Positions 45,841-57,678 of a stretch of DNA of 64,000 bases are shown here, one piece after another. The stretch spans positions 4,402,001-4,466,000 of the forward strand of contig NC_088798.1 in the NCBI RefSeq assembly GCF_011386835.1. Reading direction: 5' to 3'. This DNA comes from Chrysemys picta bellii (Eukaryota > Chordata > Testudines > Emydidae). A program made the translations under genes and the position numbers. The notes beneath the pieces were generated by a model. It was not told the DNA's origin and did not search any database. It saw only the letters and a program-made list of their open reading frames with translations. Each line of letters starts with the position of its first letter. Position 1 is the first letter of the stretch.

Positions 45841-46559
45841 TATGCAAAGGGAATGACCTGGGTTTCTTGACGGGCAGAGAGAACCTGCCTGAGTTCACAC
45901 AAATGGGACTTACTGATACAGGAAACAACCACTGGGTGGGATTTTTAGCATTTAAAACTCACAAATAAGTGGTTAGCAAGGTGTGGTGAAGAAGGTCAGG
46001 CCTTTTATTGAGCCGATAAGGAAACAGTTTCGGAGGACACCTGGATGAGACACCTTTATGACCCACAAGCTTTTGTCTCTTTAAATCATTGCACTTTTTT
46101 CTCAAGGAACAATATGGCTACAAATATTATCGAGAGACTTCAAGGATTTCACGGGTGTCGCTTTGCCACACGCTTGTGGCTGCTTGGAAGTTCACAGAGA
46201 CTGCCGAGGTAGATCACGCATCCTACTGCTCCACAAACACAGGCCCACCTCCACTCGTGTGAAGGGAGAATCCCAGCTACTGACAGTATAGGGCCTGTGA
46301 CACACAGTGCAGCAGCTCCAGTTCCATCCAGAAGAGGTCAGTGGTGTAAATGCACACTAGCCACTTCCTTACAAACCTTCTACCGTTCCTAGTAGCTGGA
46401 AGCCCGTGCTGTTGCATGGTACAATTTGTAAAGTCATGTGCAAAAAAGCTGAAAATGGCTGAGAACTTAAAAACTGACTGGCCCTGGTGATCTGCTACAC
46501 AGAAAAAGTTCTCAACCAGGCCTGCAGCTGCTTCCATCACTTCAGGCATTCTAGGCTTC
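45841..46559. other. Intergenic stretch with an unassigned repeat
   Basis: 46285-46345 ('AGGGCCTGTGACACACAGTG' ... 'AGAGGTCAGTG') is similar to 52288-52345 ('AGGGCTCTGTGACACACAGT' ... 'AGAGGGCAGTG'). This suggests a dispersed repeat that I cannot classify. Confidence 0.45.
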
Positions 46560-46569
46560 AGCGTGCCGT

Positions 46570-46755
46570 TCGGGGTGACTGTGCGTGCTCGTTGTGTCGT
46601 GTGTGAGTTGTGTTGTGCTGAGTGAGCTGTGTGGATTTGTGCGGGTGGCGAATGAGGGGTATGTGGCGGTGAGTGGCTATGGGGTTATTGGGTGTGCTAG
46701 TTGTGTTGTTGTGGGTGGCAGTGTTGATTTGTGTCAGTGGCAGTTGGGCTAAGTA
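46570..46755. repeat. G/T-rich strand-asymmetric degenerate repeat
   Basis: About 185 bp made almost wholly of G and T on the plus strand, built from variants of 'GTGTTGTG', 'GTGAGTTG' and 'GGGTGGC'. It looks like a decayed minisatellite. The minus-strand Thr/His/Asn-rich frame 46558-46773 is a by-product. Confidence 0.7.
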
Positions 46756-46854
46756 ATCTACCATCTGTGCCATCCCTCATACAACCAATGAAATTGCTGC
46801 ATGCAAATTTAGCTGTAGAATAAGGGTGGTGATTGGTTGAGTTATTTCTGATCA

Positions 46855-47126
46855 TAGAATCATAGACTATCAGGGTTGGAAGGGACCTCAGGAGGTCATC
46901 TAGTCCAACCCCCTGCTCAAAGCAGGACCAATCCTCAACTAAATCATCCCAGCCAGGGCTTTGTCAAGCCTGACCTTAAAAACCTCTAAGGAAGGAGATT
47001 CCACCACCTCCCTAGGTAACCCATTCCAGTGCTTCACCATCCTCCTAGTGAAATAGTGTTTCCTAATATCCAACCTAAACCTCCCCCACTGCAACTTGAG
47101 ACCATTACTCCTTGTTCTGTCACAAT
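46855..47126 (-). mobile_element. CR1 LINE 3' end
   Basis: The plus strand starts 'TCATAGAATCATAGACTATC', then 'GGTTGGAAGGGACCTCAGG' and 'CCCATTCCAGTGCTTCACCA', the reverse complement of the CR1 3' UTR and ORF2 tail. It is well preserved but only about 270 bp long. It is close in sequence to 7263-7705. Confidence 0.93.
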
Positions 47127-49587
47127 GGTCTAGACTCTTGGCCTGGCACGATCATAACCTGCGTTACTGTAGCTGGACACTGCACGGGTGTCATTCGTAA
47201 AGTCAAAACAGCTGAGAACTTATAAATTGGATGGTAACTGACCATGAAACCCAGTGATGATTCAACCTGGTGATATCCGGCATAGCAAGAGCTCTCAGCC
47301 ACGCACTAAGCCTCACAACACTGCCACGAGCAAGTCATTATTACATCTCCCTTAGAGAGAAGTAAACCGAGGCCCAGATTTTTAAAGGTATTTAGGCGCT
47401 GCTAAGATGAGTTGCAATGCCTAACTGATTTAGGTGCCTAAATCCCATTGGCTGTCATTTTAGGGCATAGTAACTGGAGTCATCCATAATAACATCGTAA
47501 TTTTTCCTTAGGGGAGCAGAGAGGTTATCTCAGTATCTGCACTATTCCCTGGACTTCCCTATGCTTGCTAAAGGGAGCATTACAAGCGCTGGAGTGAAGC
47601 TATCCCGTTATCTAAGGCTCCTGACAAGTTTTTAAAGGGTGAAGCACTGCAACTATGCGGGACGAATGGAAAATCTGTACCAATCCACCCGGTTAGTTAA
47701 AGAGAAGGCACATTAATCTCTTTGCATCCACAGTTGAATTCAGGACAGCACGCAATTAGGATCTCAGACTGCGTGGCAACAGCCCCAGTCAAGCTCTCTG
47801 GAGCTGCGTGCATCAGTTGATACTGAGAAGCATTGTTTGCTTGGAAGCATTTGCACTGAGCTGAATTTCCTGCCATTGTTTTAGGAGGTGAATACAATGA
47901 GGCCTGTGACGGCAGCGGATCAGCTGAGTTACATATTAGCCGCATTCAGCCCATTTGGTTGATGTTTAGCTGAAGGACTACAAGCTCTCTCTCCAAAGGG
48001 CTCTGTGTAATTAAATGATTTCGTGTTACACTGCACAGGGCTTTTAGTGCCTGCCATGAGAGTCACAAAGGGAAGGGTTCTGATTCCAGTGTCTGACTTA
48101 CATACATTTATTTATTTATTTTATTGCCTGACCACGGGCTCTGTCTCTCACATACACACATGCAGAGCCTGCCAAGTATAACAGCCTCTGTTTTACTTGG
48201 TACATATGAAGACTGCTGGAACAACCAATCCCAATCGAGAAGCCCCCAGGGGTAAATCACAGACATCATGATTCATCAGAAAAGCCCGAGATGGCAGAGA
48301 CCTACTGCCTTGGGTCCTCCGGTCTCTGCCCTCGTTCCCTATAGGACGTCCTCCTCCGCTCGACCCCAAGAGAGAGGGGTCGAACACTGCCTTTGCAAGA
48401 CAAGCCCAATGTTTTCTATTCCTTAGCGATGGGCCCGACTTCCAAAGCCTAGTGCCAGTTGTGGGGGAGGAGGGCCTTGTTCTGGTCTGGAGTTGGGTTC
48501 TGGTGCATTTCTGATTGTGCTCACAAGGCCGATCCGGCACCCACTCCGTGCATGGAGCGCCCTACTGCTCTGGATGCACTCACGCAGGACCGAGTGGGCG
48601 TTCTTTCGCGTGGGACCTCCCCCTGCTCCTGGGTGCCTGATCAGGTGCCCCTAGGCTTACCCCTAGCTGGTGTCTCCAGGCCCCGTCTCTTCTGGAGGGT
48701 CCTTTCTCCAATCCTCACTTATTTTCAACCTTGAGAACCCACCCATCTTGCCCCTCCCCTCCCCCACGCCCAGCTGCTGCTCCTTGCCTGCCTCTCAAGG
48801 AAGATGACGCCAGGGCACGGCTATACTATTTCTCCAGCCTCGTTTCCGAGAATGCCGTCTTCGCTTTGCTGATGAGGATCGAACCATTCATTCTTTTCAG
48901 AAGAGCAGGTTACAGCGAATAGGCAGCCGCTCCATTAGCTCCCATATCCCGGAGGGGTGCGGGGGGAGGGATAAGCAGCCGATCTCCCTCAACCTGATTG
49001 CTGGAGATGGAAAGTGCTACCCTGACTGCTGGCAGCTCAATGATGTCATCCCTAGCTGCAATGCGACCCCCACCCTCTACAAAATTCCCTTAATGAGGCA
49101 TCCTCGCTCCCGGCTATCTGAGTATTGACAGCCAGGAAAGCAAAGTGCGAGCTGTGCAAATACATCTTTGCATGCACACATCTCTCTTTATCTCTGCATC
49201 CTGACCCAAATTGCCTCTCGCCTTCCCAGACGGAGACGGCTGGAAATTCAAGCAGAACAATTTGTCCTTAACGAAACACAAATCCTACCTAATACCCCTT
49301 CCCCTGCTCCCAACTCCACTCCTGAGCCCCTCAGGTTCTTCTGAGTCCCTTCCAGCATGAAGCAAAAATTGCGGGCCCTGAACTTATAAGAATGAGATAA
49401 AACTGGCATCTCCCCTTGCACTCGCTGAATACCATCTCTTTAGGCTTTGAGTAGCAGATAGGGGTACGCATACAGCACTGAGCCCCTTAAAAGCTACAGC
49501 AGTGTTTCCAAACAAGAGGAGCACACTGATATTTACATGCTGCCGGTATCTGTGGCTAGCTTCCATCCCACACATAGAGTCTTAGGG
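47127..49587. other. Intergenic stretch with small repeats only
   Basis: Contains a MIR-like scrap near 47340, the 'TTTAGGTGCCTAAATCCC' motif near 47430, an (ATTT)n run at 48107-48126, and otherwise unassigned DNA. No gene recognised. Confidence 0.45.
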
Positions 49588-49904
49588 TATGTCTACACTG
49601 CACACTAAGTCCGGGCTCTGACTCAGGTTTGAGCCCAAGCCCTTCTTCTGTCCACACACAAATCAGCCTGACTCAGGTCAGCAAGCGCTCAGGACCGGGT
49701 CCTAGGACCCTGCTGGGTTTGCTCAGAGCCCGAGTCCCGCTGAGACTCGGGTCCAGGCCCTGTCATTTTGCAGCGTGGATGCAACTCAAGCCGAAGGTCT
49801 GTGTAGTGCAGTGTGGACGTGTTAGCACGGCTGGAAGACCCAGATCCAGTAATTGTAAGCCCAGGTTACAGTGCAGTGTGGATGCTCCAGTGAACTGGAG
49901 CGTG
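49588..49904. mobile_element. MITE left portion with TTAGGGTATGTCTACACTGCA-type end
   Basis: 'GGGTATGTCTACACTGCA' preceded by TTA at 49585 is a common turtle MITE end. The interior has complementary 'GAGCCCGAGTCCCGCTGAGA' and 'GACTCGGG' segments and repeats of 'GCAGTGTGGA'. The right end is missing and is replaced by a piece of the 41330-type hAT element. Confidence 0.6.
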
Positions 49905-49975
49905 GCAGGTAAACAAACTAGCCCGGCCCACCAGGGGCTTTCCCTGAACAAGCAGCGGCCCTAGTTTGAGAAGCA
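49905..49975. mobile_element. Truncated right end of the 41330-type hAT MITE
   Basis: 'GGTAAACAAACTAGCCCGG', 'CCACCAGGGGCTTTCCCTGA' and 'CTAGTTTGAGAAGCACTG' match the right end of the element at 41330-41662. Confidence 0.8.
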
Positions 49976-52900
49976 CTGCTCTAGATCATCTAGTCTGACA
50001 TCATATATCACAGGCCACCAACACCACCCAGCGCTCGCACACCAAAGCCAACAACCGAAATGAGACAGCCAACTCTTATGTGTCCCCGGCAGTGAGATAC
50101 CCAGATTCACACCTGGCGAGTGACCCATTATTCCATAACCAACACCGCTGCCATATTAGGGGACAGTCTGGTGCTGCAGGGAGGAAGGAGAAGTCAGGAC
50201 AGCCGGATGCTACTCCTGGCTCTGCCATTGTGAGTAAACCGGTTGATCTTTCCGTGCCCCAGTTTCCCCATCAGCCCAACTTTGTTAAAGGGCTTTGAGC
50301 TGCCACATGCCGGCTGCTCGTTCTGTATTAGCAGAAGTCCGATGAGGGGGACAAGATGAAAATAAATGCTCTTCGATGCCATGGCTACAGCTGTCCCCCG
50401 AGCCCCACCTGGTCGCTGGGCGTACTCGCTCTCCCTGCGTGTAGGATGTTACTCGGATTTCCCCCTCACTGCCCACCACTCCCACTGCCCTACCCTCTCC
50501 GGCTCACGGGGCAGCTCAGCGCTCCCTTCCTGAATGCCCCCTCTGATTTCCAGTTGTGTGCGGATTTGACGGCAACGCCAGACAAAGAGAGGCACAAAGA
50601 CTGGGGCTGCAGAGGGGGACGTGGCTTCTGGAGTTCATCTGGGCAAGAGGCTTTGGAAACCCTCGAATGCCAAGCAATGGCTATCAGCGAGGGTCGCTTC
50701 TTGCGGACCGACGGATGCTTCCTGCCCGGGCGGCAGCACCTCTGCAGCTCCCGTGCTCAACGGGGCCCCATTTGACAGCCAGCGAACTAGAAGGGCTGGT
50801 AGCTTTGAGGGGAAAAGTCTTAGCAAGCACAGGGCCCGATCCTGCAAACGCTACTCCCTCGAGTAAGGATTACTCGCGTGAGCCAGGGTTTCGGGATCAG
50901 GCTTTTAAAGGGGCTGGTTGGTATCCGAGCTAGCTGGGCAATAGGAACTGTATGTTATTTTCTCTAAATACACACACTTGTTCTCTCTCTCTCATTCTAT
51001 AATCCATAAGCGACACAGCCGCAAAGCTCATGAGAACAAGCGAGGGAGGAGACCTCCGGCTGTCTGGGAAGAGACAGAAATAAACCCTCGCCATTGTTCA
51101 GTTTGCATAAACGATTATCATGCAAGCTAAATTGATGTGGCCTCTTTAGGACATAATCCAGAGCAGAGATGAGCTAAGCACACCGTCCTTACCGCTCGGT
51201 GTAATCAATGCAGGGCACTACGTTCATTATTTTTGCCGTTAGCATTAATATTCTTTTATAATGAAAGAGCTCCTGAGTTGTCAGTCTGTTCTTCCTGTTC
51301 CCTGGCCCTAGATCTTGCTGATTATTTCAAAGTGACTCTAGTGATGTTCTCTGGCTATCTGCCCATCGAATGGTTTTAATTTTAACTCCACGATCGCAGT
51401 GTCTGTGGTTTCAGTCGAGTCCTCCCAGGAAGTACGCGTTTGGAAAGGGAATGGCATATTGAACTTGGGGGGGTCCGAGCTGTTTAACTGTGTGTCATGG
51501 GCCCTATACTCTTTACACCAAAAGATGATTTACCGTTAGTGTGGGGGTCAGCGCCTATGCCTTGGGAGAGGGAGAAGTATTTTTCTTCCTGTGGTTTCTC
51601 TGTGAACCGTCAAGCGGCTAGGATGTCCAGCTAAATTCTCCCCAAGAAAGTTCTAGAAGAGCACTGCTACATTCATACTGGGTGCAGATTGTGAGCGGAC
51701 ATGGATCAAATACAACAGCCATGGGGTTTTACCTTGGTTTTTCCCTTGAATTGTGTCTCTAATGAGAAACGCTGTTTTAAATCCATTGCCTTTTGCTCCC
51801 AGAAGGAAAAACACAGCCCCCTGGGAGTCCGCGGGGACTCTCCTGATGTCACCTGAACCACTTTCACGCTTGATTTGAATCCGTTTCCGTCAGCACCATG
51901 TTTAAACTGAGGTTAGAACCAAGAGACTGAACATGGCGGGGGGGTCACCCTTGCGCTGACCTCGATTCTAATGCAAGCCGCCTAAAAAGACCATTGAATG
52001 CAATGCAGAAGCATCTGAGAAGAGTGAAGGAAAGAACCACCTTGAGGGGCTCACTATGAATGCAATCTCCCCGCCCCCGATCCCAGGTCACCTCGGCACG
52101 AAGGGGGGCAAATCATTGCAGATTATTTAAAAAGACTCTGATAAATCGATGGCCAGCTCGGGCTTCATGGTTGTCACTATACCATCCTCCAAACCCACTC
52201 AGCGCTTCACTGGGACAACAACCTGAGAACCGAAGCCTCCGGGTCTGAAAGGACAGGCTAGAGGAGAATCATTGGTTCCCAGCAGCCGTACAGGGCTCTG
52301 TGACACACAGTCAAGCAGCAGTGAGTCGATCTAGTAGAGGGCAGTGCTACACAGACTCTAGTCATGTCAATTACCAAACTTCATCGGCTGATACGGCTGA
52401 GAGGGGCTGTTCTTTAGTCATGCAAAGCTACGGGCATTAGGGCTCCAACTGCCCCCTCGGTAAATGACTTTTCGGGATTTATGATTTGGTTACAGCTGTA
52501 GCTACAGGCCTCGGATTCCAATCTCGATAGCTTTCCCTGCGCCTGCACTACCGCGATTACCAGGAAGTTAATAGGGTGCTTTGTTAACCACTTCAGGGTA
52601 CATTATGTTCATCCTGATGCACAGCGGAGCTGAGCACATGAGCTTTAATTGGCGTGAAGCGATTCTGCACGTGCCTCTCCACTGCGTGACCAAACCCCTC
52701 AATAGAGCATTCACTCCCAAGTGGAGGACTTCAACAGTACGTGGCCGTTCTGGGGAAAGCATTTCGCTTCATTACTGGGAAACCCACTTCTGCGAATTGC
52801 CACTGAATGAATAAAAGGTGGGGAATCAATTGCCTGTGTCCCAGATGATTTTAGTGTCACTCAATGGGAACCGCGGCTGGGAGCGGAATCTGCCAGCCTT

Positions 52901-53293
52901 TTAGCACTTCTTCTTGGCACTGTGTCCAAGATCAAGCCCAGTATCATTTGAATAGCAGATGCCCTACGAAGGGGGACTGTATCCTACGTTGGCAGGGGAG
53001 AGGAGCTGATGATCCGGCTGGTCCCTTTCTTCTCTAGTGTCTCGCGATCACAGAATGTTTCACCATCTCGCACGCACTGGATTGTTTGAAAGTCTTGTCC
53101 CCTGCAGCCCCCAAAACACCTGCCCAGGAAAGACGGAGCATCCAATGATCTGTGCACGTCTCAGGGGAGGGAAGGAAGGCGGCACCAGGAAGGGAAGAGA
53201 GGTGATATGGTTAGCTGGTGTAAATGGGGGTAGACAACTGCTCAGAAGAGTCTGAGCTCCAGGGTGAAATGCACCTCTGTGCAACGGGCCAGC
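49976..53293. other. Intergenic stretch, repeat-poor, candidate regulatory DNA
   Basis: 50830-50930 holds a dispersed 'GGGCCCGATCCTGCAAACGC' / 'GGATTACTCGCGTGAG' repeat, and 52288-52345 an unassigned repeat. The rest shows no mobile element and no exon. The AT-rich, transcription-factor-motif-rich part at 50990-51420 is listed separately. Confidence 0.45.
50990..51420. promoter_or_regulatory. Candidate distal enhancer (SOX/POU/homeobox motif cluster)
   Basis: A repeat-free stretch with CCATTGTTC followed three bases later by TTTGCATAA (a SOX site and a POU octamer-like site at 51093-51113). It then has ATGCAAG, TAAATTGAT, GTAATCAAT, several TTAAT/ATTA cores and AGCATTAATATT. Such density is typical of developmental enhancers. 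This is inference from motifs; conservation was not tested. Confidence 0.3.
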
Positions 53294-53301
53294 ACCATGC
53301 C

Positions 53302-53425
53302 TAGGGTGACCAGATCTCCCCATTTTATAGGGACAGGCCCGATATTCAGGGCTTTGTCTTATATGGCTGCCTATTGCTCCCCACTCACTGTCCCGATTTT
53401 TCACACTTGCTGTCTGGTCACCCTA
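53302..53425. mobile_element. Short hAT-like MITE, 124 bp
   Basis: The ends TAGGGTGACCAGATCTCC and TGTCTGGTCACCCTA are inverted repeats. Flanking octamers ACCATGCC (53294-53301) and ATCATGCC (53426-53433) match at 7 of 8. The inside 'CCCGATATTCAGGGCTTTGTC' is typical of an abundant turtle element. Confidence 0.85.
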
Positions 53426-53433
53426 ATCATGCC

Positions 53434-54929
53434 TGTGCATCACTTGCGTCTCACTTGGGATCCTGGGTGAAATTCATCTCTGCCCAGCATACAGTCAAAG
53501 GGGGTCAGTGTCTTTCCACCAACCCAGTGCCAGGGGTCAGGTGCACAGCTGGCCCCAGCCTGGCCATAGGCAATCCAGTAAGCTCAGCTGGGCCCAAGGA
53601 GCCTTCTCCAAGTGGTGACGCTTCTTGGCTGGGCGGGGCGGGCGGCCAACAGCCTGCTCCCTGATGCTGCAGCAACACAGTGGCTGCTCGATGCGTTCTG
53701 CACTTGCCCTGCTCTCGTCGATGCTCCAGGCCTTGCCTCCTTGCCCTGATTCTGACTCCGGCTCCGACCTTTGACTTGGCTTCCCCCTCGGACCAGTACT
53801 TGGCTCCTGGGTCTACAGATACAGGCATCTGGAGCCTACCCTGTGTGGGTTGGTCTGCTGATTTGTGGAGGGGACAATGCTACGGGGAAGGATCCTCTGT
53901 CCCCAGCCACACTCATCCTGACCCTGGCCCCTCAAGATCCGCAGAGGTGGAGCCGCATGGAGCACTTTCAGACAGGCTTTGGGTGGAAGAGACCGGGGTA
54001 CAGGCCCCTGGGATCTGGAGATTTGCCCACCTCTCCATTCACAGAAGCCTCCCCTTTGTTTACATGGAGGCTAGCAAACCCCTGTGTGTGTGGTGAGAAT
54101 GGAACGGCCCATCCTAGAACCCGTCTGGGATCGTTACCAGGGTGAGGTTGCAGCGATGGGGGATGAGGACTGGCTTTGCCCGCTTGCTGGGGAATGGAAA
54201 TCTCGTTATCTGGGGGAGGAGGGAATGATTTATAATGCCCTCCTGGGTAACTGTCTCTCCCAAGCACACCTGCCTTGCTTGGGTACCAGCCGATGACACA
54301 TCTGGGTGAGTTCTAGACATTTTCACAACAGTAGTGGTTTTCCGCTGCATGCAAGATTAACCTAAGAGGGCACCATGGTTTTGTCTGACTGAGCTTATAA
54401 CAAGAACTCTTCTGTGCAGGCGGCGGGATCATTCGCAGGTGTCACTGCCGTCTCCCTGACCACTATATCAGGCAACTATCTACTGCAGCCTCTTTCTCTC
54501 TCCCTGTCTGTACCAACGGTCCTCCAGCTGCCCTGCCTGGGACAAGCACGGCCATATCAAATACCCACGTCTCCTCAGGGGGTGCTTCTTGCTGCTAGTT
54601 CCCTCTCCGCCCCGCATCTGTCATCAGCGCAATGCGGTTCATAGGGGGTTGCTCGCTTTGATTCAATAAGTGAAAGATGAATGGAGCATATAGGCAAGAG
54701 GCTGCCTGAGAGGCATCATCCTAGCAAGGCAGAGCCTGATATCGTGCAGCATTGGAAATGATCCATTACGAGTGCTCGGCACCTCTCTGTAGCAGCCCCA
54801 CCGTGTATCTTGGGGTGAGAATGTTACACGACTGCTGTAACTTAGAGTGAGCTCGTGAGGACAGGGCCCACCTCCTCTCCTGTGGCCACCATGGACAACG
54901 GGGCCTTTGCATGTGGCCTCCATAATATA
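53434..54929. other. Intergenic stretch with no recognised gene
   Basis: A C/T-rich 'CTGACTCCGGCTCCGACC' stretch near 53750 is followed by 'ACAGATACAGGCATCTGGAGCC' near 53816. The latter recurs at 56226 ('AGATACAGGCGCCTGGAGCC'), so both belong to an unassigned repeat. The open frames here overlap on both strands and are not convincing. Confidence 0.45.
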
Positions 54930-55118
54930 TATGGAGATATACCTATCTCATAGAACTGGAAGGGACCTCGAAAGGTCATCGAGTCCAGCCCCCTGCCTTC
55001 ACTAGCAGGACCAAGTACTGATTTTTGCCCCAGATCCCTAAGTGGCCCCCTCAAGGATTGAACTCCCAACCCTGGGTTTAGCAGGCCAATGCTCAAACCA
55101 CTGAGCTATCCCTCCCCC
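54930..55118 (-). mobile_element. tRNA-derived SINE with CR1-like 3' tail
   Basis: On the minus strand it starts GGGAGGGATAGCTCAGTGG (A box), passes TTTGAGCATTGGCC and reaches GGGAGTTCAATCC (B box), a clear tRNA-like head, probably Ser- or Leu-like. A body ('GAGGGGGCCACTTAGGGATC') follows, and then a 3' end 'GGTCCCTTCCAGTTCTATGA' that copies the CR1 3' end. A shared tail is how such SINEs borrow LINE machinery. Confidence 0.9.
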
Positions 55119-57426
55119 CACCTCTTGCACTCCTCTTGCACTCAGTTCTTCCCTCAGCACACCTCTTGCACTCAGTTCTTCCTGCAGGGAATGTTACCAC
55201 CGGTATTAAAGGACAGGGTCACATCACAACGTGCTTTGCACGCACCCGGCACTTTACATACACATCAACAGTGCACACACCTAGCAGCCACTTCGCGGGA
55301 AAGAGCAACGCTTGGGAAATGCCAGCGATGTTGCCCGGGCACTGCCAGGCGTGGGACTACGCAAATAAAACGGGCGGGGGGGGGAACCAATGGAAGTCGG
55401 CGGGCCAACTCCCAAGCCAGCGCAGGACATAAAAACTCCCAACCACGGCCCGATTTCAGTCCCTCCTCTTCGGGGCGGCGTGTTATTGCTCCACATCTAA
55501 ACAGTTCAATGCAGATCAAATAGATGAAGCAGGTTCTGTCCCCTGAACTTAAAATGAGCTCCTCATTGGCCCTTTATGGAAGGAGCAGGTGACTTGCAGG
55601 TTATCACCTGATCCCTGGCCTCAGGTCCATCTCCTGAGTGACAGCTAATTAGTCACAGGTGAGAAGGCTCAGCCCAGCTCCCGGAGAGGGTCACCCTGCC
55701 CTGTGAAACCGAGATATAGCTAAAGCCCATGCCTGCATTACTATAGTTTCCTGGGTTTATTACCGCTGAAAACAATTTTAAAACCCGCCATCTCTGCTGT
55801 TGGTTTCCCTTGTGCGCTGGCAATGAAAACGCCCTCTCCGTTTTGTGTCTAGCCAGCGTCGCGTCTCCCTGCTCACGCTCGAGCTGGAAATGCTCCCACA
55901 TCTGGAGGGAATGTTTCAATCTGATCCCAAACCAGGTTTAACTAAAATCGTAATTAAAAAACCCCAACAACCCAGGGCGACATTTCGATGAATGCTCTGG
56001 CATCTCAAGCGCTTTTCTTTTCCCTCCAGTGGCCTGATCCAAAGACCAGTTGATCAGGTCTCAGAAGGACAGGCCATGCGGGCTTCTCTGAGATTCTGCA
56101 CCTCCGTGGGCCCTGAAACAATACACTCGTCTACCCTCGACTCAAATGTGAGGAGACAGTTCTTTCCTTAGCACCATAAGAACTTGTGCTCCGTCAGTCA
56201 GAAACGGCTTTGCTGAATGCTCCAGATACAGGCGCCTGGAGCCTACCCTGGGTATTGGCACTTGGCGGCATCAGGAGTGGTACTTGAAGTGTAATTGCAC
56301 TTGTCAATCATTCAAGCAACTAAACGCTTTGATTCAGCAATAAGAAGCTAGGGGTCATCTGTGAAGCATGTCACACTCTCCCGGGCTGATAATACGGTAC
56401 TCAGACTTTGCCGCCATATTGCCAACCGGCTGCTGGCCCCACAGAGAGATTTCCTATGTGCTACCAGCTGCCTTTATTTCACTAACAAAGTAAAACCTGT
56501 GGAGACTGCAGTTCCCTGCATGCAATGCTCCTCTGGGCTCCAACAGCCCTTCCACTTGGCTCAGAAAGGAAGATTGCATGATTGCATCATAATCTCGGTG
56601 GGATGCACTTGGCAAACGTAGCCAGGCTTCGGTCGCCTGTGGCTTGTAATGCTGGTGTGAAGACTGCAATACGCTGCTAATTGAAAATACATCCGGACGG
56701 TTTGCTGACCAGAATCTTGCTGAGTGATTTATTAAAGTGTTGTTCTACGTTGAAAAGCGAGTATGTAAAACCGACATCTGTCTTTCTCCTCGCTCAGATC
56801 TGCTCCTCGTGTGCATTCAGGGTCAGACCTGCTGACGTTAGTGGCAAAAGACATGTTATTATGTGTACTTTTCACTCCGGTGGGGGCTCTGGGAGAATGA
56901 GCTGGATTCGACACTGGCTCGTGCATCATCAACAGAACTGTTAACTAAGTTCCAAATGCAGGCCTGGATTCTGCACTCGATTACCCCTGGACAATCTCTT
57001 CGGAGACAATGGCTTTGCTATGCTGTGAAGACCACAACCTGATCCGATGAAGACATGAAATGAGGACAATGATGACAATTTGAGCCAATGTTTCCCACCC
57101 TCCTGATGGCAAATACAGGCCAATGAGACAGAAACAAAACAGTGGCCCTCACTGTAGACAAAGTGCTGTCAAAGGCACAAGCAAACACCCTGGAAACAAA
57201 GAGAGAGAGAGAGAAATACATGTTCTCGTGTTAGTCACCATCCTCTAAAGGGCTGTGTAATTTTCAGATGGAAACGTGACTTCCAAGTTTACAGTTTCCC
57301 TTTAAAGACACAGCTGACTGGGCTCACCCAGAGAGTCAATCCACACTTTGGGTCAGTGCACTATGGGGCACGCTGCACCGCCAGGAAGGCCGAGGGCACC
57401 TAAGTTCCATTGATTTCAATGGGACT
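55119..57426. other. Intergenic stretch with no recognised gene
   Basis: 55119-55180 has two copies of 'CACCTCTTGCACTC(C/A)'. The rest is unassigned and repeat-poor. The frames near 55265-55523 run in both strands over GC-rich DNA and are not called. Confidence 0.45.
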
Positions 57427-57434
57427 TAGGTGCC

Positions 57435-57670
57435 CAGGGCCAGCTCCAGGCACCAGCCCAGCAAGCAGGTGCTTGGGGCAGCCAAGGGGAAAGGGGCGGC
57501 ATGTCGGGCTCTTCGGCGGCAGGTCCCTCGGTCCCTCTCGGAGGGAAGGGCCTGCCGCCGAATTGCCACTGAAGAAGAAATCGGCGCGGTGGAGCTGTCA
57601 CCCATCGCGATCGCGGCTTTTTTTTTTTTTCCTGCCGCTTGGGGCGGCAAAAACCCTGGAGCCGGTCCTG
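57435..57670. mobile_element. GC-rich hAT MITE, 236 bp, perfect 8-bp duplication
   Basis: The ends CAGGGCCAGCTCCAGGCACC and GGCAAAAACCCTGGAGCCGGTCCTG are inverted repeats. TAGGTGCC is identical at 57427-57434 and 57671-57678. It has inserted into an older 'TTAGGTGCC' motif repeat. A T14 run interrupts the right half. Same family as 36835-37107. Confidence 0.94.
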
Positions 57671-57678
57671 TAGGTGCC

